Positions 10,141 through 22,334 of a DNA stretch of 64,000 bases are shown here, piece after piece. Source of the DNA: Lasiodiplodia sp. COLG20 (lineage: Eukaryota > Ascomycota > Dothideomycetes > Botryosphaeriales > Botryosphaeriaceae); assembly GCA_009801085.1 (NCBI GenBank), contig VNWV01000005.1:2914001-2978000 (forward strand). Direction: 5' to 3'. The notes under the pieces are model-generated. The model saw nothing but the letters and a program-made list of their open reading frames with translations. It searched no databases and was not told the origin of the DNA. Numbering within the stretch: the stretch's first letter is position 1; each line of letters begins with the position of its first letter. A program made the translations under genes and the position numbers.

Positions 10141-12725
10141 ATGTTAGTCGCACGTGTACTTGCACTCTTTGGCGTCGCTCTCGTTTCGGTATCTTGCAGC
10201 CCAGCTGTACAGCCGATCAAGAGGGACGAGCCTTCATCTTCCAACAGTACCAAAATTGACCAGACAATCTGTGGTAAAATCATCGATGCAAGAAACAACG
10301 GTAATTTTACGAATCCAATACTCACTCCACAAAGCTAACATTTGTGGAGGGAATTTTCTGTTCTACGCCTCAGACGCATATGAGTGCCTTCGGAGTGTGC
10401 CATTCAACGGCGCAGTTGCCCTACGTTTCATTGACTATTACAACACGACTCTGCAATTCCAGAGCACCCTCTCCTACTTGAAAGATCCCCCCAAAGGCTA
10501 CCGTCAGCCGCCCACCGACGTCGCAGTAGGGCTGAAGAGAATCCGCAATGCTGTCAGATCCGGTTACTACACAAGCCAGCTCGCTTTTGAGACGGACATC
10601 CAGAAGGTCGTGCACTCGATGCACGACCTTCATGTTGAACTGTATGCTGGGATTCTCTCTGTCTTCTCTTTCGGGAGCCTTTACTACATATCATCTGTTT
10701 CAGTAGATGGCAAACAAGCTCCGCAGGTCTACATCACAGGTGCGTATTCATCCACATCACATAGGAAGATACTGATTCTGTATAGACGACTTGATTGCGC
10801 ATCGGAATAACTCAGATTTTGAAATCTCGCCCATCGTAGCAATCAATGGGGAAGAGACAGCCAAATTCTTGACGGACTTTGCGGCCTTGAACTCCTTCGG
10901 CCTTGTGGAGCCACACGCGGACTGGAACTCATTGATGAGCCAACCACCCCAGGATATCCTTGGTGAAATGAACACGTTCTCAACTTCCGCGACATTCTAC
11001 CCGGGAGACGACCTGACGTTCACTTTGGAGAATGGCGCCGCGCACTCCACTCCCTGGGTGGCATTCTACAACGATCAAGGCTGCACTGGGCCCCTTAGTA
11101 CGCCTGGTGACTTTTACAACTTCTTCGTGCTTGGCCTATACCCGGCATCATACGAAGATTCCAATTGCACAAACTTTCCGGCTAGCACTAAGTCAGATTC
11201 AGATTACCAACGTTCATGGTCGAACCAAAGCTACGGCGCATATCCCACACACGCCGATATTGTACAAACAAACCTGTCTGCCGAACATGGCGGTGTTGTT
11301 GCCGGTTACTTCCTCCATGATATTTCCGTCGCCGTCCTCAGCATACCATCATTCTATCAATTCAATGACGACTTCACCAGGGCCGTACAATCCTTCATCG
11401 ATGGAGCCAGTGCAGCCGCTATGTCCCGGGTGATTATTGATCTCCAACAGAACTCCGGTGGTTCCGTCTTTCTAGCCATAGACACCTTCAAACGCTTTTT
11501 TCCTAGTATCGAACCTTTCGTTGGCAGTAGAAGACGAATCCATCCGCTTGCAGATGAGTTGGGTGAAGTTATCACAAATTGGTGGGAGACTCTCGATCCA
11601 AATGACCCCGCGAAGGATGACATTAAACTCCAGCGCGACCGGGGCGAATGGGTAATTACGAATCGGCTAAAGGCAGAAACGGACCAGACCTTTAGTTCGT
11701 GGTCTGAGTATTACAGCCAACAGTCATTTAATGGTGACACATTTTCCGAAATCGTATGTCGTAGCTTGAAACTTTCTTATCTTGGGTACAAACACTGAGC
11801 AAATTCGATTACAGGAGCACTACAACCTCTCAAATTACGTCCCTGATAGTTCTACTTTTGGTGGCGTACCGTACGGTTACAATGACAGCGACAAAGCCTC
11901 GAGTTCTGGAAAGTGGTTGCCTGAGGACATCGTCATTGTGAGTCTGAGCGTTAAGGGAATCTTGGTACAAACACTGACTGTTAAAAGCTTACCGACGGCC
12001 TATGCTCATCTGCATGCTCTCTCTTTGTGGAGATGATGAAGACGCAAGCCGGTGTACATACGATCGTCATGGGTGGCCGTCCTGAAGCCGGCCCCATGCA
12101 GTACGCCAGCGGTAACCGCGGGGCCAGATACTACTCTACGGACTCACTAGACGAAGATATCAATTTCGTCCGTTCACGGACGGATAATACTACAACCGTC
12201 CTCCCACCGGTCAGAGAGTCCGGAATATACATCCTTTACGCCGGCTTCAACCTTCGGGATCAGATCCGGGAAAATGGAACAGTCCCCTTGCAGTTCCTCT
12301 ACGAACCTGCAACTTGTCGACTCTATTACACGGTGGACAACATATACAACATGACAAAGCTGTGGCAGGATGTAACAACGGCAGCTTGGCACAACAGCTC
12401 GATGTGTGTACAAGGATCCGTGAATGTTTCTTCCTCGGACTTCAATTTCTCTGTCTCTACACAATCCCTCCTTGACGAGCTCTCCATTGAAATGCCAAAT
12501 ACGTCCTCGGATGACTCCGATTATATCCTGGACCTGTTAATTACTGACGGGTCGCGTACGCCCCGGCCCGATGAACAGAAATCGAATTGCCGAAAGGGTA
12601 CGCCCAGTACGGGGTGTCAGACTCGCTTTTTGCAAGAGAGTAAAGCCAATAAAGAAATTAGAGACATCCGTTCAAAAAATTATCCCTCTAAAGTTTTTCG
12701 TTTAGATGGAGCATCTACTAAGTAG
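10141..12725 (+). CDS. Secreted S41-family (CPAF-like) serine peptidase
   Basis: Five exons: 10141-10300, 10350-10739, 10786-11753, 11815-11937 and 11988-12725, 792 residues; all introns are 46-61 nt with agreeing phases. The N-terminus is a signal peptide (LVARVLALFGVALVSVSCS). The first domain has the fungal CPAF-like hallmark FYASDAYECLRSVPFN, then TLQFQSTLSYLK and the H-D stretch MHDLHVELYAG. The tail-specific protease core has IIDLQQNSGGSVFLA and, right after the last splice, LTDGLCSSACSLF with the expected nucleophile Ser554 or Ser555. The enzyme should cleave proteins outside the cell or in the secretory path; substrate unknown. Many potential N-glycosylation sites agree with secretion. 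The last 60 residues are basic, low-complexity and may be poorly conserved. Confidence 0.88.
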
Positions 12726-13071
12726 TCGAGAGTGCTTATCATACCTGTGCCAGGGTGTGTAAGCACGTTGTTATCTGTTTTGCTTTTCATACCTATTTCG
12801 TCACGGATTCTTGGACAATGCATGCGCTGGTAGCTGCAGCTTAGTGCCTAGAATTTTATTTCATTTGCCTATAACTTTTCGTACGACATGGACTGGTCAG
12901 GCTTTTGCATGCAATTGTTGAATGTAGCAGCAAGTAATTCCTCTGTATGAAACGTAGTGATTAAATGCAAGCCCAGTCGCCTCAGATCTCACCGTGTCAA
13001 GTATGAAAGTAAGAAAATATTTTTTTCCTAGCTCTTCGCTCTGCTCCTCTTGCCTGCATGATCTGCGAAAT
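12726..13071. other. Intergenic, convergent gene ends
   Basis: 346 bp of AT-rich sequence between the stop codons of two convergent genes; nothing else seen. Confidence 0.5.
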
Positions 13072-14607
13072 TCATGATCCTTCTGCGTCAGTCTGCCACG
13101 GGAGATCCCTCATTCCTACATCCACGCAGGTGAGGTAGGGGATCCTGTGACGCTCAGGGTCGAGCATTAGGTTGTTGCGACACAGGTTCTCTACCGCCTT
13201 AGACGCAAATTTCTTCAGACTGCGAAGGTCCTCTCCCAGGTCCTCCCAATCGCTTCCGAGATACTCATGGCTCTCTTTCAAATCTTTTAGGACTTTGTCG
13301 TAGGCCAGGTACGAATCTCCACCACGATTTATCTGCCGGAGGAGTATACCAATGCCTGGTGGGGAGGCATTGTCAGAGTAAGCCATCAGACCCCTGTTGT
13401 GCTGACTGTTTCCGGTAGTCTGCCTTTCGATTCGGTCAAGTTCTCTCGCAAGCCAGTCCCTGAAGATTTGGACCGCAGTCCACGTCTACATATGGTCCGT
13501 CATTGTAACCGGCTTCTCCTCCACATGGATCGTCAGTCGAAAAAGCTCGCCAAGAACCTTTTCTTGGGCGTGCATAAGCTGTTCATGCTTCTTCTTGATC
13601 TTACTTAGCACGTCATGTGGGACTCGGGTCTTCTTGTCTGTCTTGACAAGTCTATCAAACGATCCTGTTAGATGCACAAAGGCCTCCATGTAGATGACGG
13701 TACTTTCCAAGGTGATGGAAAGACCGAGCCAACGACAGGGGTCTTTGGCGATTGCTTCGAAGAGTTGAAATCTGAACTGTGAAAATAAGTCACGGAGGTG
13801 CGGCTGAATACTTGGGAGGCGGCCATATTCTCGGAAAACTGGGACGATGACTTCGGCTTGGAACAGGCAGTGCTGAATATTGGCCGTCGTGCCAAGGCGC
13901 AGAGGCAAGTTGTACATGTGACGAAAGAGCTTGTCGTAGGCCGAGCAGAGCTCTGACCGGATTCGTGCGTCCAAATTCGCACGGCTGGCATGGCGTTGTG
14001 ACACACTACGGGTGTCTTGGTCCTCAGACTTGATGGTGGTCATAACGCTGGTAGCCCTACTCGAGGCGGTGGCAGCGCTGAAGGGACTACGGTCGAAAAA
14101 CTCCTGATGTTCTGTCATGACATCCTCCGGAATTTGGTCCACATGAGTTGGGATCAGGAGGGGTGTGGTGTGAGGAGGTACGGATTCGTCCAAGGTCAGG
14201 TAGTGATGGTTGTCGGCGTCTCCCTGCAGGTTGTCGACCCGCGGCAACAGCTCCCTCATTCTGGTAGAAGCAGTGGCAACGATAGTGGAGTGCAGGCGCC
14301 AAACATGCAATTTTGTGCTGTCTTTAATGGTGATGACAACATCGCCATCGGCAAAGCATGGGAATGAGCCCTTTTCCAAAGGCTGAGTTTTTTGCCGTTT
14401 GTTGGGCTGGGCATCTTCACCTGGCGATGGAAGCTGCGGGGTTGCAAGCATGCTGCTTGACGGTGGAGGTGAGGAAGATGACTCTGTGATGATCGGATTA
14501 GACTTTGGAGATGGCGTGACCGGTTCGTCGTGGGTCGTAATGGCACTAAGCACTCCAAATTCACCAACCCTCCGGTGGATGTTAGGTGGTGGTGTTGGTG
14601 AGGCCAT
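13072..14607 (-). CDS. BTB/POZ-like nuclear-type fungal protein, with in-frame TAG or unresolved intron
   Basis: The first ORF (14607-13486, 373 codons) begins MASPTPPPNIHRR, has a Ser/Pro-rich start and a basic patch (NKRQKT), then a fungal BTB-like core: FADGDVVITIK followed by VWRLHSTIV (about 83-110). A long helical region follows. The frame meets TAG at 13486-13488, yet the same frame continues with protein-like sequence (TWTAVQIFRDWLARELDRIE) to a natural stop at 13072. An intron removing the stop is possible: a TAG acceptor at the stop itself with a GT donor 39 or 72 nt upstream keeps phase 0, but no donor is strong. The total reads about 510 codons if joined. Otherwise the gene is broken, or the stop is read through. 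The fungal BTB family is large and mostly of unknown function. Confidence 0.6.
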
Positions 14608-15933
14608 GTCGGGGCAAGATTTCGAAGAAGCTGGCGAGGTGGGAACGTAGTTCTGATGGTGATCTGGTAAGAAGGTGCTTGTGGGGGAAGCGTCAAAGTC
14701 GGTGGTGGTCTTTCGGTCTTCAAGAACTCAGGTCCAGAGATGTGTGAAGTTTGAGGGAAGGCATACCTTGGCCAAGCATAGACCCTTCCTATGCGCCCGA
14801 GCTTGCACATTACAGGAAAGAACGGAATATAGCAACAGTTCTAACGCCGACAGGCAAGAATCAGGTGCTACGAGGCAGACTTCGCAGATCCGTAAATGTG
14901 CTTAGAACCTGGAATAAAAGTCTTCCAGCGCGGGATCATCATGCGGGCTGTGACTTGACTGGACTTACAAGCGTAAGTTATGCAGCACAGCAGCTATTGT
15001 GAGCGCAACAGCAACAGCCACTGATAAATACCCCAAGAGCAATTCTCGCAGTAGAATGAGTGTTGTTTCATTCTTACGTGTCCCGCAAAAGGCGTGCGCT
15101 CCATTGTTGCTGCGCGCGCAGTCGAAAAAAAGATCAAGCTATGGATGCAGATACTTCAAAGTAAGTATCATGTCCGTGGCGAGACGGCTTAGCAAGAATG
15201 GACTCCTTTTCGAACCATGTGTTAGGCAAGCCAGATCAAGCGTAAACATTCTCGAAGTGAAAAACGGCGAGGCTCATGACGTTCAGCCCCAGCGAGGATC
15301 AGGTTGCCAGGGTGAGTAGTAGCCAGTGAAGCAACCAAATCAATGACTGTGAGCAGCTAGTGGTTTCCGCGGATCATTCAAGAGCCTTTGTTCTGCGTGT
15401 TTGGAATAGCGAGTTCCCCAGCATTCCGCGGTTGCGATCGCACAGCGTTGCAATGGCCCGACGAATGGTGGCAACAAGGTCAGCCGGACAGGAGGCTCAT
15501 CTCAACATGCAAGATTGCACGTATCGGCCTTGTGGGGCCGGGTTCCTGTCGATCTACGTATCGCCCGGGTGCCTGCTTACACCATGACGGCAGCTGGAGA
15601 AAGAGATTGAAACGGGCGAAGGCGATGGCTTGACCTGAAGTGGAAGGCAGTGGCCGAGTGGCTTCGGCGGGTTGGCCAGTCAGGGGACTACGACGCTCGA
15701 GTTTGCATGTGTGCAGGGCGGATGGATGGGCGGCGGTGATGTCAAGTGGTTGCTGGGTCAACGCTTTGTTTGCGGTTGGAACTTTTTTGGCGGGCCGCGC
15801 CGCCGGAGGCGCCTGCCATAAAGTCTCCGCCGTAGACAGCTCTTCTCCCTCACCCAACACGCTTCTCCGCCGTCCACTCGAAACTATCCAGACCCGCTAC
15901 ATACTACCCAAGCTACTCTTCTACTCTACAACA
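14608..15933. other. Intergenic, promoters of BTB-like and Spo12-like genes
   Basis: 1.3 kb with no supported gene. Small ORFs on both strands lack family motifs or protein-like composition. The last 40 bases before the Spo12-like start are C/T/A-rich. Confidence 0.5.
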
Positions 15934-16410
15934 ATGTCTGCCAACGTCCTCGCCCAACGCGACGCCAACCAGCAGCTCGGCCAGGCGGTCGACGACGGCA
16001 AGCCCAAGTCGCTCGAGTACCACCGCCAGATGCTCGAGTCGCGCCTCAAGAGCGGCCAGTAAGTTACCGGTCCCCGCTATCAACGAGACTGATCCGACGA
16101 GACTAAAGGTTCGACCCTCCGCCCAGGATTGATGAGCAGAAGTACGTTTCGCCGTCCGACGGCATCCAGTCGCCCGCCACCCAGAAGCTGGCGGCCTTTA
16201 AGAACAAGCACGGCCTCCAGAAGTAAGCTGCTTCCCGCTCTTCTGCTTGCCATTGACATAGTCATGCTGACGGCATCACTCAGGTCCAAGCCTAAGACCC
16301 TCTTCGGCAAGATGAGCGCCCGCAACATGGAGAACGCCGCCAACGGCGGTGCCATGTTCGCCGATATCCCTCAGAAGAACATCCAGACCGCCAGCACCCA
16401 GTCGTCGTAA
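15934..16410 (+). CDS. Spo12-family mitotic exit regulator
   Basis: Three exons, 15934-16058, 16109-16222 and 16284-16410, 121 residues; introns of 50 and 61 nt with agreeing phases. The core motif VSPSDGIQSPATQKLAAFK, then NKHG and KPKTLFGKMSARNME, matches the Spo12 signature SP-x-x-x-x-x-SP-x-x-x-KL-x-x-x-KNKH and the following KPK-L motif. In yeast, Spo12 is part of the FEAR network that helps release Cdc14 at anaphase; phosphorylation of the two SP sites controls it. In filamentous fungi the role is little studied. The small size is typical. The C-terminal part (MFADIPQKN) is conserved in my memory of fungal homologues. The first ATG follows a short C/T leader and is the only good start. 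Confidence 0.75.
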
Positions 16411-16849
16411 ACCCTTACTGCGGTACCGTGCGACCAGCACTTCACGATGACATTTCTTGACGCTCGCAACCGCTGCTTTAGCTGCAGAGCGTCGCTGTAC
16501 TACTACAATACTGGGTCTGGGTTCGGTTGGATGGTCACTGGTTATTTTACGGCGCTATGATACCCGGACACGGCATTCTGGGATGGGGTCGTCCATCAAT
16601 CACTGCGGTTTCTTATGTCGGCATTGGCGTATTGAGTTTTCTACTTCTTCCCCGTCATATCCACGGGCCCAGGTCTAGGGAATGGACGACGGGTAGTCCA
16701 GAGTTAGAGTTACGAAATTGACAAGTCTTGCTCTCTTCACAATGAATGATTGCTGCGTGCCGGAGATTCGCCGCTGTGGTGTCGAGCTTCCCCGCGTCGC
16801 ATGCGTCCGTCCACGCGCCCCACTCTCCACCTACCGCCATGCCGCCTTC
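16411..16849. other. Intergenic, upstream of the ureF gene
   Basis: 439 bp; no gene seen. The open frame of ureF extends upstream to ATG 16742, so the 5' limit of that gene is uncertain. Confidence 0.45.
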
Positions 16850-17836
16850 ATGGACCTTCACGATAGCGACCAGCAAGCTCTCCAACAAGAGATAGCTGAT
16901 CTCGAGCGTCGCCTCAAGCATGCGAAAAGCCAATTGCAACCTCCGCCGTCACCCAGTGACTCCGTGTCTACGACCTCGCGCGCGCTAACGCCGCCGCCAC
17001 CCAGTCCACCCAGTGATGCCGGCATGTTTCCCACGCCCATTCCACCCAGAATAAGCTGACGTGTTGCTGTAGCGCTTCACACGCTCCTTCTACTGGCCGA
17101 TTCGGCATTGCCGTTAGGCTCATTTGCCTTCAGCAGCGGGCTGGAGTCGTACCTCGCCCACCACCGGCCTCCAAGCGCGTCGGCCTCGCAAGTGCCAGCC
17201 TTCCACCACTTCCTGCGCCTCTCCATCCACACTCTCGCCAGCGCTGCCCTGCCTTACGTGCTAGCCGGCTACCGCACTCCGCACCTCATTGAGACGCTCG
17301 ACAACGACCTCGACGCCAGCACGCCGTGCACCGTCGCGCGCCGCGCCAGCATCGCCCAGGGTCGCGCCCTGCTCGCCGTATGGGATCGCAGCTTCAAGAA
17401 CGCCTATCAACAAGCACCAGCATCAGCCAGCATCGACGACAATGGCGGCGACGTTGCCGATGCCGTGGCCGCCCTCACTCGCTTCCAAACCGCACTCCGC
17501 GCCGCAACGAGCGCCACGCCGCTCCCGCCAAACGCCCATCTCGCGCCGCTCTGGGGCTTGCTGACGCGTGTGCTCGGGGTCGATCTGCACGATGCGGCGT
17601 ACTTGTTCCTGTTCTCGCATGCCCGGACGGTGACGTCGGCAGCGGTGCGGGCGAGCGTGCTGGGACCGTACCAGGCGCAGGCGGTACTGGCGGATGCGGG
17701 GCTGCGCGAGAGGGTGAGTGGGTTGGTGAAGGTGTTTTGGGATACCGAGGTTGAGGATGCGGGGCAGAGTGTGCCGGTCATGGACCTGTGGGTGGGCAGG
17801 CATGAAAAACTGTACAGTCGCATTTTCAACTCGTAG
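16850..17836 (+). CDS. ureF: Urease accessory protein UreF
   Basis: Two exons, about 16850-17012 and 17073-17836, 308 residues. The second exon opens with LHTLLLLADSALPLGSFAFS and SGLESYLAHH, the N-terminal signature of UreF, a GTPase-regulating chaperone that with UreD and UreG inserts nickel into urease in the cytosol. Exon 1 encodes an N-terminal helix (QQEIADLERRLKHAKSQLQ, probable coiled coil) and a Pro-rich linker, which is often present in fungal UreF and absent in bacteria. The acceptor (gctgtag, 17066-17072) is firm; the donor is either at 17013 (60-nt intron) or at 17004 (69 nt), both in phase. An earlier Met at 16742 is possible. The middle holds a fungal insertion rich in Ala/Ser (about residues 155-190). 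Confidence 0.85.
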
Positions 17837-18718
17837 TGCACACTAAAAGTTAGTAGGTGATGATCATTGACCGCTCAGGACTTCCATGAAGCCCCAAAAA
17901 ACAAAGAGCTGACTTTTCTTCTGCTACTATGAGTAAGTGACGAGCTATCTTTCCAACTTCTGTTGCTGGTCGTGAATTTGTTTTTTTGGCTCGTGTAACA
18001 CCAACCACCTATCTTTCCCCGGTAAACGCCGAGTTAATGAAATCGCATTCCATTTACCCGCCCTCAAAGAGGAGGCCAAGACGCTTGCCGATAACCCTTA
18101 TATTCTGTCGCCTGATCCGAAGACGAGCTGGTCAATGACTCTGTTTCCAAACGCACTGGGCGGCTACACGGCGGCATTGAACGGATTAATACCAGCATGT
18201 CGCGTATCGCCGCTGCATGCGCTGGCAGCAATTGGCTCAGAAGGTAGCCGAATCCACTCCCGGTGTATGCTGCTTACAATGCATACGAAGCCTTTCATCC
18301 TGCACGCTGACGAGCGCGGGTTGCGTCGAGGGCAAAGATCGGCAGTCTCCACACTTCGCGGTCCAGCCCTCACAGCCCGAGAAGGAAATCGCATAGCCTT
18401 ACTACCTGCTTTCACAAGCATGGGAAGCAATCCTCCCGCAGATGCGCCGCCCAATGATGCATATTGCCCTGCCCACTTTTCTGATAAAACCGCTTCCGGG
18501 TAGAAAAGAGTTGCAATTGGTGCTTACAAGCTCTCGGTGAGACGATGGTGCAGCTTAGCTGCTTGTCGCCCAGGATCGCTGGCCCCCAACTCTTTCTTTT
18601 GCCGGCAGCGAAGCTCTGAGCCGCGTATTCGCTGATCAGAACACGGTATTTAAATGCCGGCAGTCCAAGAGACCAACGGCAGTCAGTATTCTTTCTGCTT
18701 CGTTGTACAGTATCCATC
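17837..18718. other. Intergenic, upstream of the P450 gene
   Basis: 882 bp; no supported gene. A TATA-like tatttaaat lies at 18647-18655, about 65 bp before the P450 start. Confidence 0.5.
18647..18655 (+). promoter_or_regulatory. TATA-like element of the P450 gene
   Basis: tatttaaat, 64 bp upstream of the ATG at 18719, an ordinary distance for a short fungal leader. No experimental support. Confidence 0.4.
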
Positions 18719-20429
18719 ATGACGGCCAAGGAACAGGTTTGGACCATTGCTCTGCTCCTGAGAGCTTATTGGGCCCATGTGCTGCTTGCTCTAGTCGTTG
18801 TTCGCCTGCTCCGCAATAAATTCAGGCCCGGCCTGAGAGGCATTCCCGGCCCAACCATTGCCGCATACACGGGGCTCTGGCGTTTCTTCGATGTCGCCAA
18901 GGGGCAGGCACACCAGACACACATCAGGCTACACCGGAAGTACGGCCCGCTTGTGAGGATTGGGCCAAACCATGTTTCAGTGGGGGACCCCAGCGAGATC
19001 GCGAACATCTACGGCCTGAACAAGGGCTATACGAAGGTATGCAACCCTGGCACGCCTCCCCACAGATGCTAACGGCTCGTAGTCTGCATTCTATCCAATC
19101 CAGAGCATCAGCTGGCACAAGAAACCGCAGATGAACATCTTCTCAACGAGAGACGAGAAGTACCATCATGAGCAGAAGCGTCCCATCGCCGCTGCCTACA
19201 GTTTGACCTCGCTGCTGGCCAAGGAAGATGCCATCGACTCATGCTCCAAATTGTTCATGGAGAAGCTCAGGTCCTTTGTTGATAGTAATAAGCCCGTCGA
19301 CCTTGGGCAGTGGTTGCAGTACTACGCTTTCGATGTCATCGGCGAGCTTAGCTTTGCAAAGAAACTAGGCTTCCTGCAGGTAGGCGCAGACGTCGACAGC
19401 ATGATGGAGACCATCGCCGGAATCCTCGTAAGCAGCAATCTTTCCCACGAAGTCTAATTGACTCGGCAGCTCACCGTTGACCAGGTGTACGCCTCGCTCT
19501 GCGGCCAACTCCCCGAGTGGCACCCCTTCCTCCTCGGCAACCCGCTCTTCCCCTTCCTCATCCCCTCGATGGAGTCATGGAACTCGGTCCTGACGTTCAC
19601 GCTCAAAGCCGTCAACTCGGTTCTCTCGACGTCGGCTGCCTCCGAGTCCACCGAGTCTCTCAAGCGCGACGGCGACCTGTCGGAAGAAGCGCTGTCTGCG
19701 CTCGACGCGCGGGGAGACATGCTGTCGCGGTGGTCGGCGCTGCGGCTGGCGGCGCCGCCGCGCATGACGACACGCGACATCGTGGTGCACCTGTCGACCA
19801 ACGTCTTCGCGGGCAGCGACACGACGGCCATCGCCCTGCGCGCAATCATCTACTTCCTGCTCAAGAACCCGCACACGATGCGCACCCTCGTCGCCGAGAT
19901 CGACGCGGCCGACGAGGCCGGCCTGCTGAGCGAGCTCGTGAGCTACCGCGAGGCCACGACGCACCTGCCCTACCTCGATGCCGTCGTCAAGGAAGCCATG
20001 CGGCTCCACCCCAGCGTCGGCCTCCTGATGGAGCGCGTCGTCCCGCCCGCCGGCGCCGAGATTTGCGGCCGCTGGATCCCCGGAGGCACCATTGTCGGCA
20101 TCAACGCGTGGGTAACGCAGCACGACGAGCGCGTCTTCGAGGATGCCGAGCGGTTTTCGCCCGAGCGGTGGTTGAAGGCGAGCGAGGCCGAAAAAAGGCG
20201 CATGGACGCAAGCTTTCTGGCCTTCGGCGCAGGCAGCAGAACATGCCTGGGCAAACACATTTCGATGATGGAGATGATGAAGGTGATACCCCAGCTTCTC
20301 CGAGAATTCGAAGTGCAGTTGGAGGGCGGCGAAGGGCGGGAATGGAAGGTCAAAAACAGGTGGTTTGTGCAGCAGGAGGGCTTGATTTGTGCATTGAGGA
20401 GGAGGGAGAGGAAGGGAGAGAAGGCTTAG
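18719..20429 (+). CDS. Cytochrome P450 monooxygenase (pisatin-demethylase-like class)
   Basis: Three exons, 18719-19036, 19083-19427 and about 19470-20429, 540 residues. An N-terminal membrane anchor (AYWAHVLLALVVVRLL) is followed by the Pro hinge RGIPGP. P450 signatures: I-helix FAGSDTTAI, K-helix ExxR in KEAMRLHP, PERF-like motif RFSPERWL, and the haem loop FGAGSRTCLGKH with the thiolate Cys. It therefore should be an ER-bound monooxygenase using NADPH-P450 reductase. The YGPLVRIGPNHVSVGDP start and overall layout resemble fungal pisatin-demethylase/CYP-type families, but the substrate is unknown; there is no biosynthetic core enzyme nearby. The second acceptor is 19468-19469 (42-nt intron) or 19483-19484 (57 nt); both keep the frame. 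Confidence 0.9.
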
Positions 20430-22334
20430 TTTAGTCTTCACGCTGCATCGCACCATGTCTTGGCCGCCACCAACTTTATGCTCGGCTTTGACGCAGGCAT
20501 GGCTCCTTTGGGCACAGCGCCAGCACTTCTTCGACATGTTTATCGCCCACCAAATACAGAGATGGGTTCCATCTTCTCGGCGCGGCCACCGATTGCGATT
20601 TTTGGTGTAGAGATTCACGTAGGGTGACGAAGGAGAGCTATGCGCTGAGGATTGGTTTCCTGGAAGACGGTGTTGCGGTTGTTTTGGTACATGGCCGGAG
20701 ACGAAGGATTTGCGACGGCTATGTAGCTAGTAGAGATTAAAATTCAAAGATGGTATCAATTTACAACTTTTGCGGTGCCGCAGCACCTAACAGTGTAAAG
20801 TGGAATTTGTGTCGTTCTGGTAATTATTGCGTGATTCGCACAGCGTGCCGACCGTCGATCATCCGCCATGTAGGTCTTGCAGCCCTTCATCAAGCAGCGT
20901 TTAAGCCGGCATACATCAAGCATGACTTGGCGGGCGGTAGAAACTCTGGCGAGAATAGACAGGGCTCGATGCGAAGGCGAGGTGGCTTTAGAGTTGGAGC
21001 GTGGCGCGTGTCGGTGGCGTTCGGGCAGATCGTAGGAATGGCAGGGTTCTGCTTCCAGCCAATCAGCACCCTCGATTTGGAGCATCTCAAACTACTTGAA
21101 GCAGACATCCTGTCAACCTCGCAGCTCATTGTGTCCTCCCTGAGTCCACAACTGGCAGTCTCTGGGTTCTCTCATGCCAGTGGCTTCTCAGGCAGCCTGG
21201 AGGGTGGATTTCCGTCACGAGTCAGGGGTTTGGGCGTGCTCGTGTTACACAGTAGTATATAGCTTTAATCGGTATTGCTGACCCTCCTCTCTTATCGTGA
21301 GGGCCCTCCGGTGTTGAGAACTTTATCAGAGCTTCCGATGTGCTGCCGGATGGGAGCCTGATGCCTCAGGCTATGTACAGGCTTGCATGGCAGCATCCAC
21401 AGCGAAGTGTTCTCAGCGGACCCGCGCTCGCTCTCTGCTGGCCGATGGAAAGGCAGGTTCAGGGTTCGTCGGAAATAGATGGGGCAAGCTCACCAGTTCG
21501 TGCTTCGGGCAGGGCCAGAGATGCGTAGGCAGCCATCCGGGCTCGATCGGCCACAAGTCGCAGCCCAGCCGTCCTCTCAATGCTCCAAGCGCCTTGTCCC
21601 CTTATTTAGTCCTCGTTGGGTCTCTCGCTCGGAGTAGCAGCTTTGTGAAGTCGTGGTTGTCGCATTCCGGCGGTTCTCACGGCTGGCTGGTAGACGCGAG
21701 GCAGCCTCGACCGGTGAGACGCTCCCGGGACTCCAGTGGCGGGCTGCTTGGATTCCAGACAATCAGGGGGCCTACCTGGCACCTTTTCTGCCTTGAGAGG
21801 CACCGTGTACGCATCGTGGGTGGTGGTGAGCGAGGTAGCTGCTGCCTCTGGTAGCGCCTTCCACCCCGGGGTAACCCACGCCAACGCAGCTGCTGCGGAA
21901 GTTGCCAATGTTGCGGCATGCTAAGCTTAGACGCCTCATGCGATTAGCGACCTCTCTGGGGCTTGTTGACGATAGAACGCAGATGCTCTACCAGCCTGCC
22001 TGGCCGCTCAGGCTCCCTCAGGCTCGCTCAGCTTCGCTCAGGCGTCCTCTTTCCCATCGAATGTGGTCAAGACTGCCCTACATCTTCCACACACGGTGCT
22101 AGTCTGCACAAACGAGGCGTAGTGGCGCTGGGACCACCAAGGTCGCTTTAAAAATCTCGCCTGGTGTCTGCGATTCTAATCTTCTTTTCTTCTCTCTTCA
22201 CCCAGCACAGTGAGCCCAGCCCCAGCCCAAACACACGTGCCCAAGCTCCTTTCCAATCCGCCACCACCCCCACGCGCACACCACCCAGCGATAGTAAGAA
22301 CACTTACTAACTTTTTCTTCTTCAACAGGTCACC
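20430..22334. other. Long intergenic stretch before the MGCNCS ORF
   Basis: 1.9 kb. ORFs of up to 170 codons (20750-21262) and 155 codons (21387-21854) show no recognisable motif and random composition. A short ctcaggctc-type direct repeat lies at 22006-22052. The last 130 bp contain a likely 5'-UTR intron (next entry), so part of the stretch is probably leader of the downstream gene. Confidence 0.45.
22209..22329 (+). other. Probable 5'-UTR intron of the MGCNCS gene
   Basis: The acceptor side is textbook: branch site ttactaac (22304-22311), a T/C tract and cttcaacag ending at 22329, five bases before the ATG. The best donor at normal distance is gtgagc at 22209; a gtaaga at 22295 would leave only 35 nt. 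This supports the view that the downstream ORF is transcribed. Confidence 0.5.

Noticed and set aside
15645..15720. tRNA-Ser-like start (ggcagtggccgagtggcttcggcg)
   Set aside because: No T-arm GGTTCGA motif and no acceptor-stem pairing at the right distance.
19575..20618. 347-codon ORF on the minus strand
   Set aside because: Antisense shadow of the P450 gene, caused by its GC-rich third positions; no family motif.
20750..21262. 170-codon ORF
   Set aside because: No signal peptide, domain or natural composition; lies in a long non-coding stretch.
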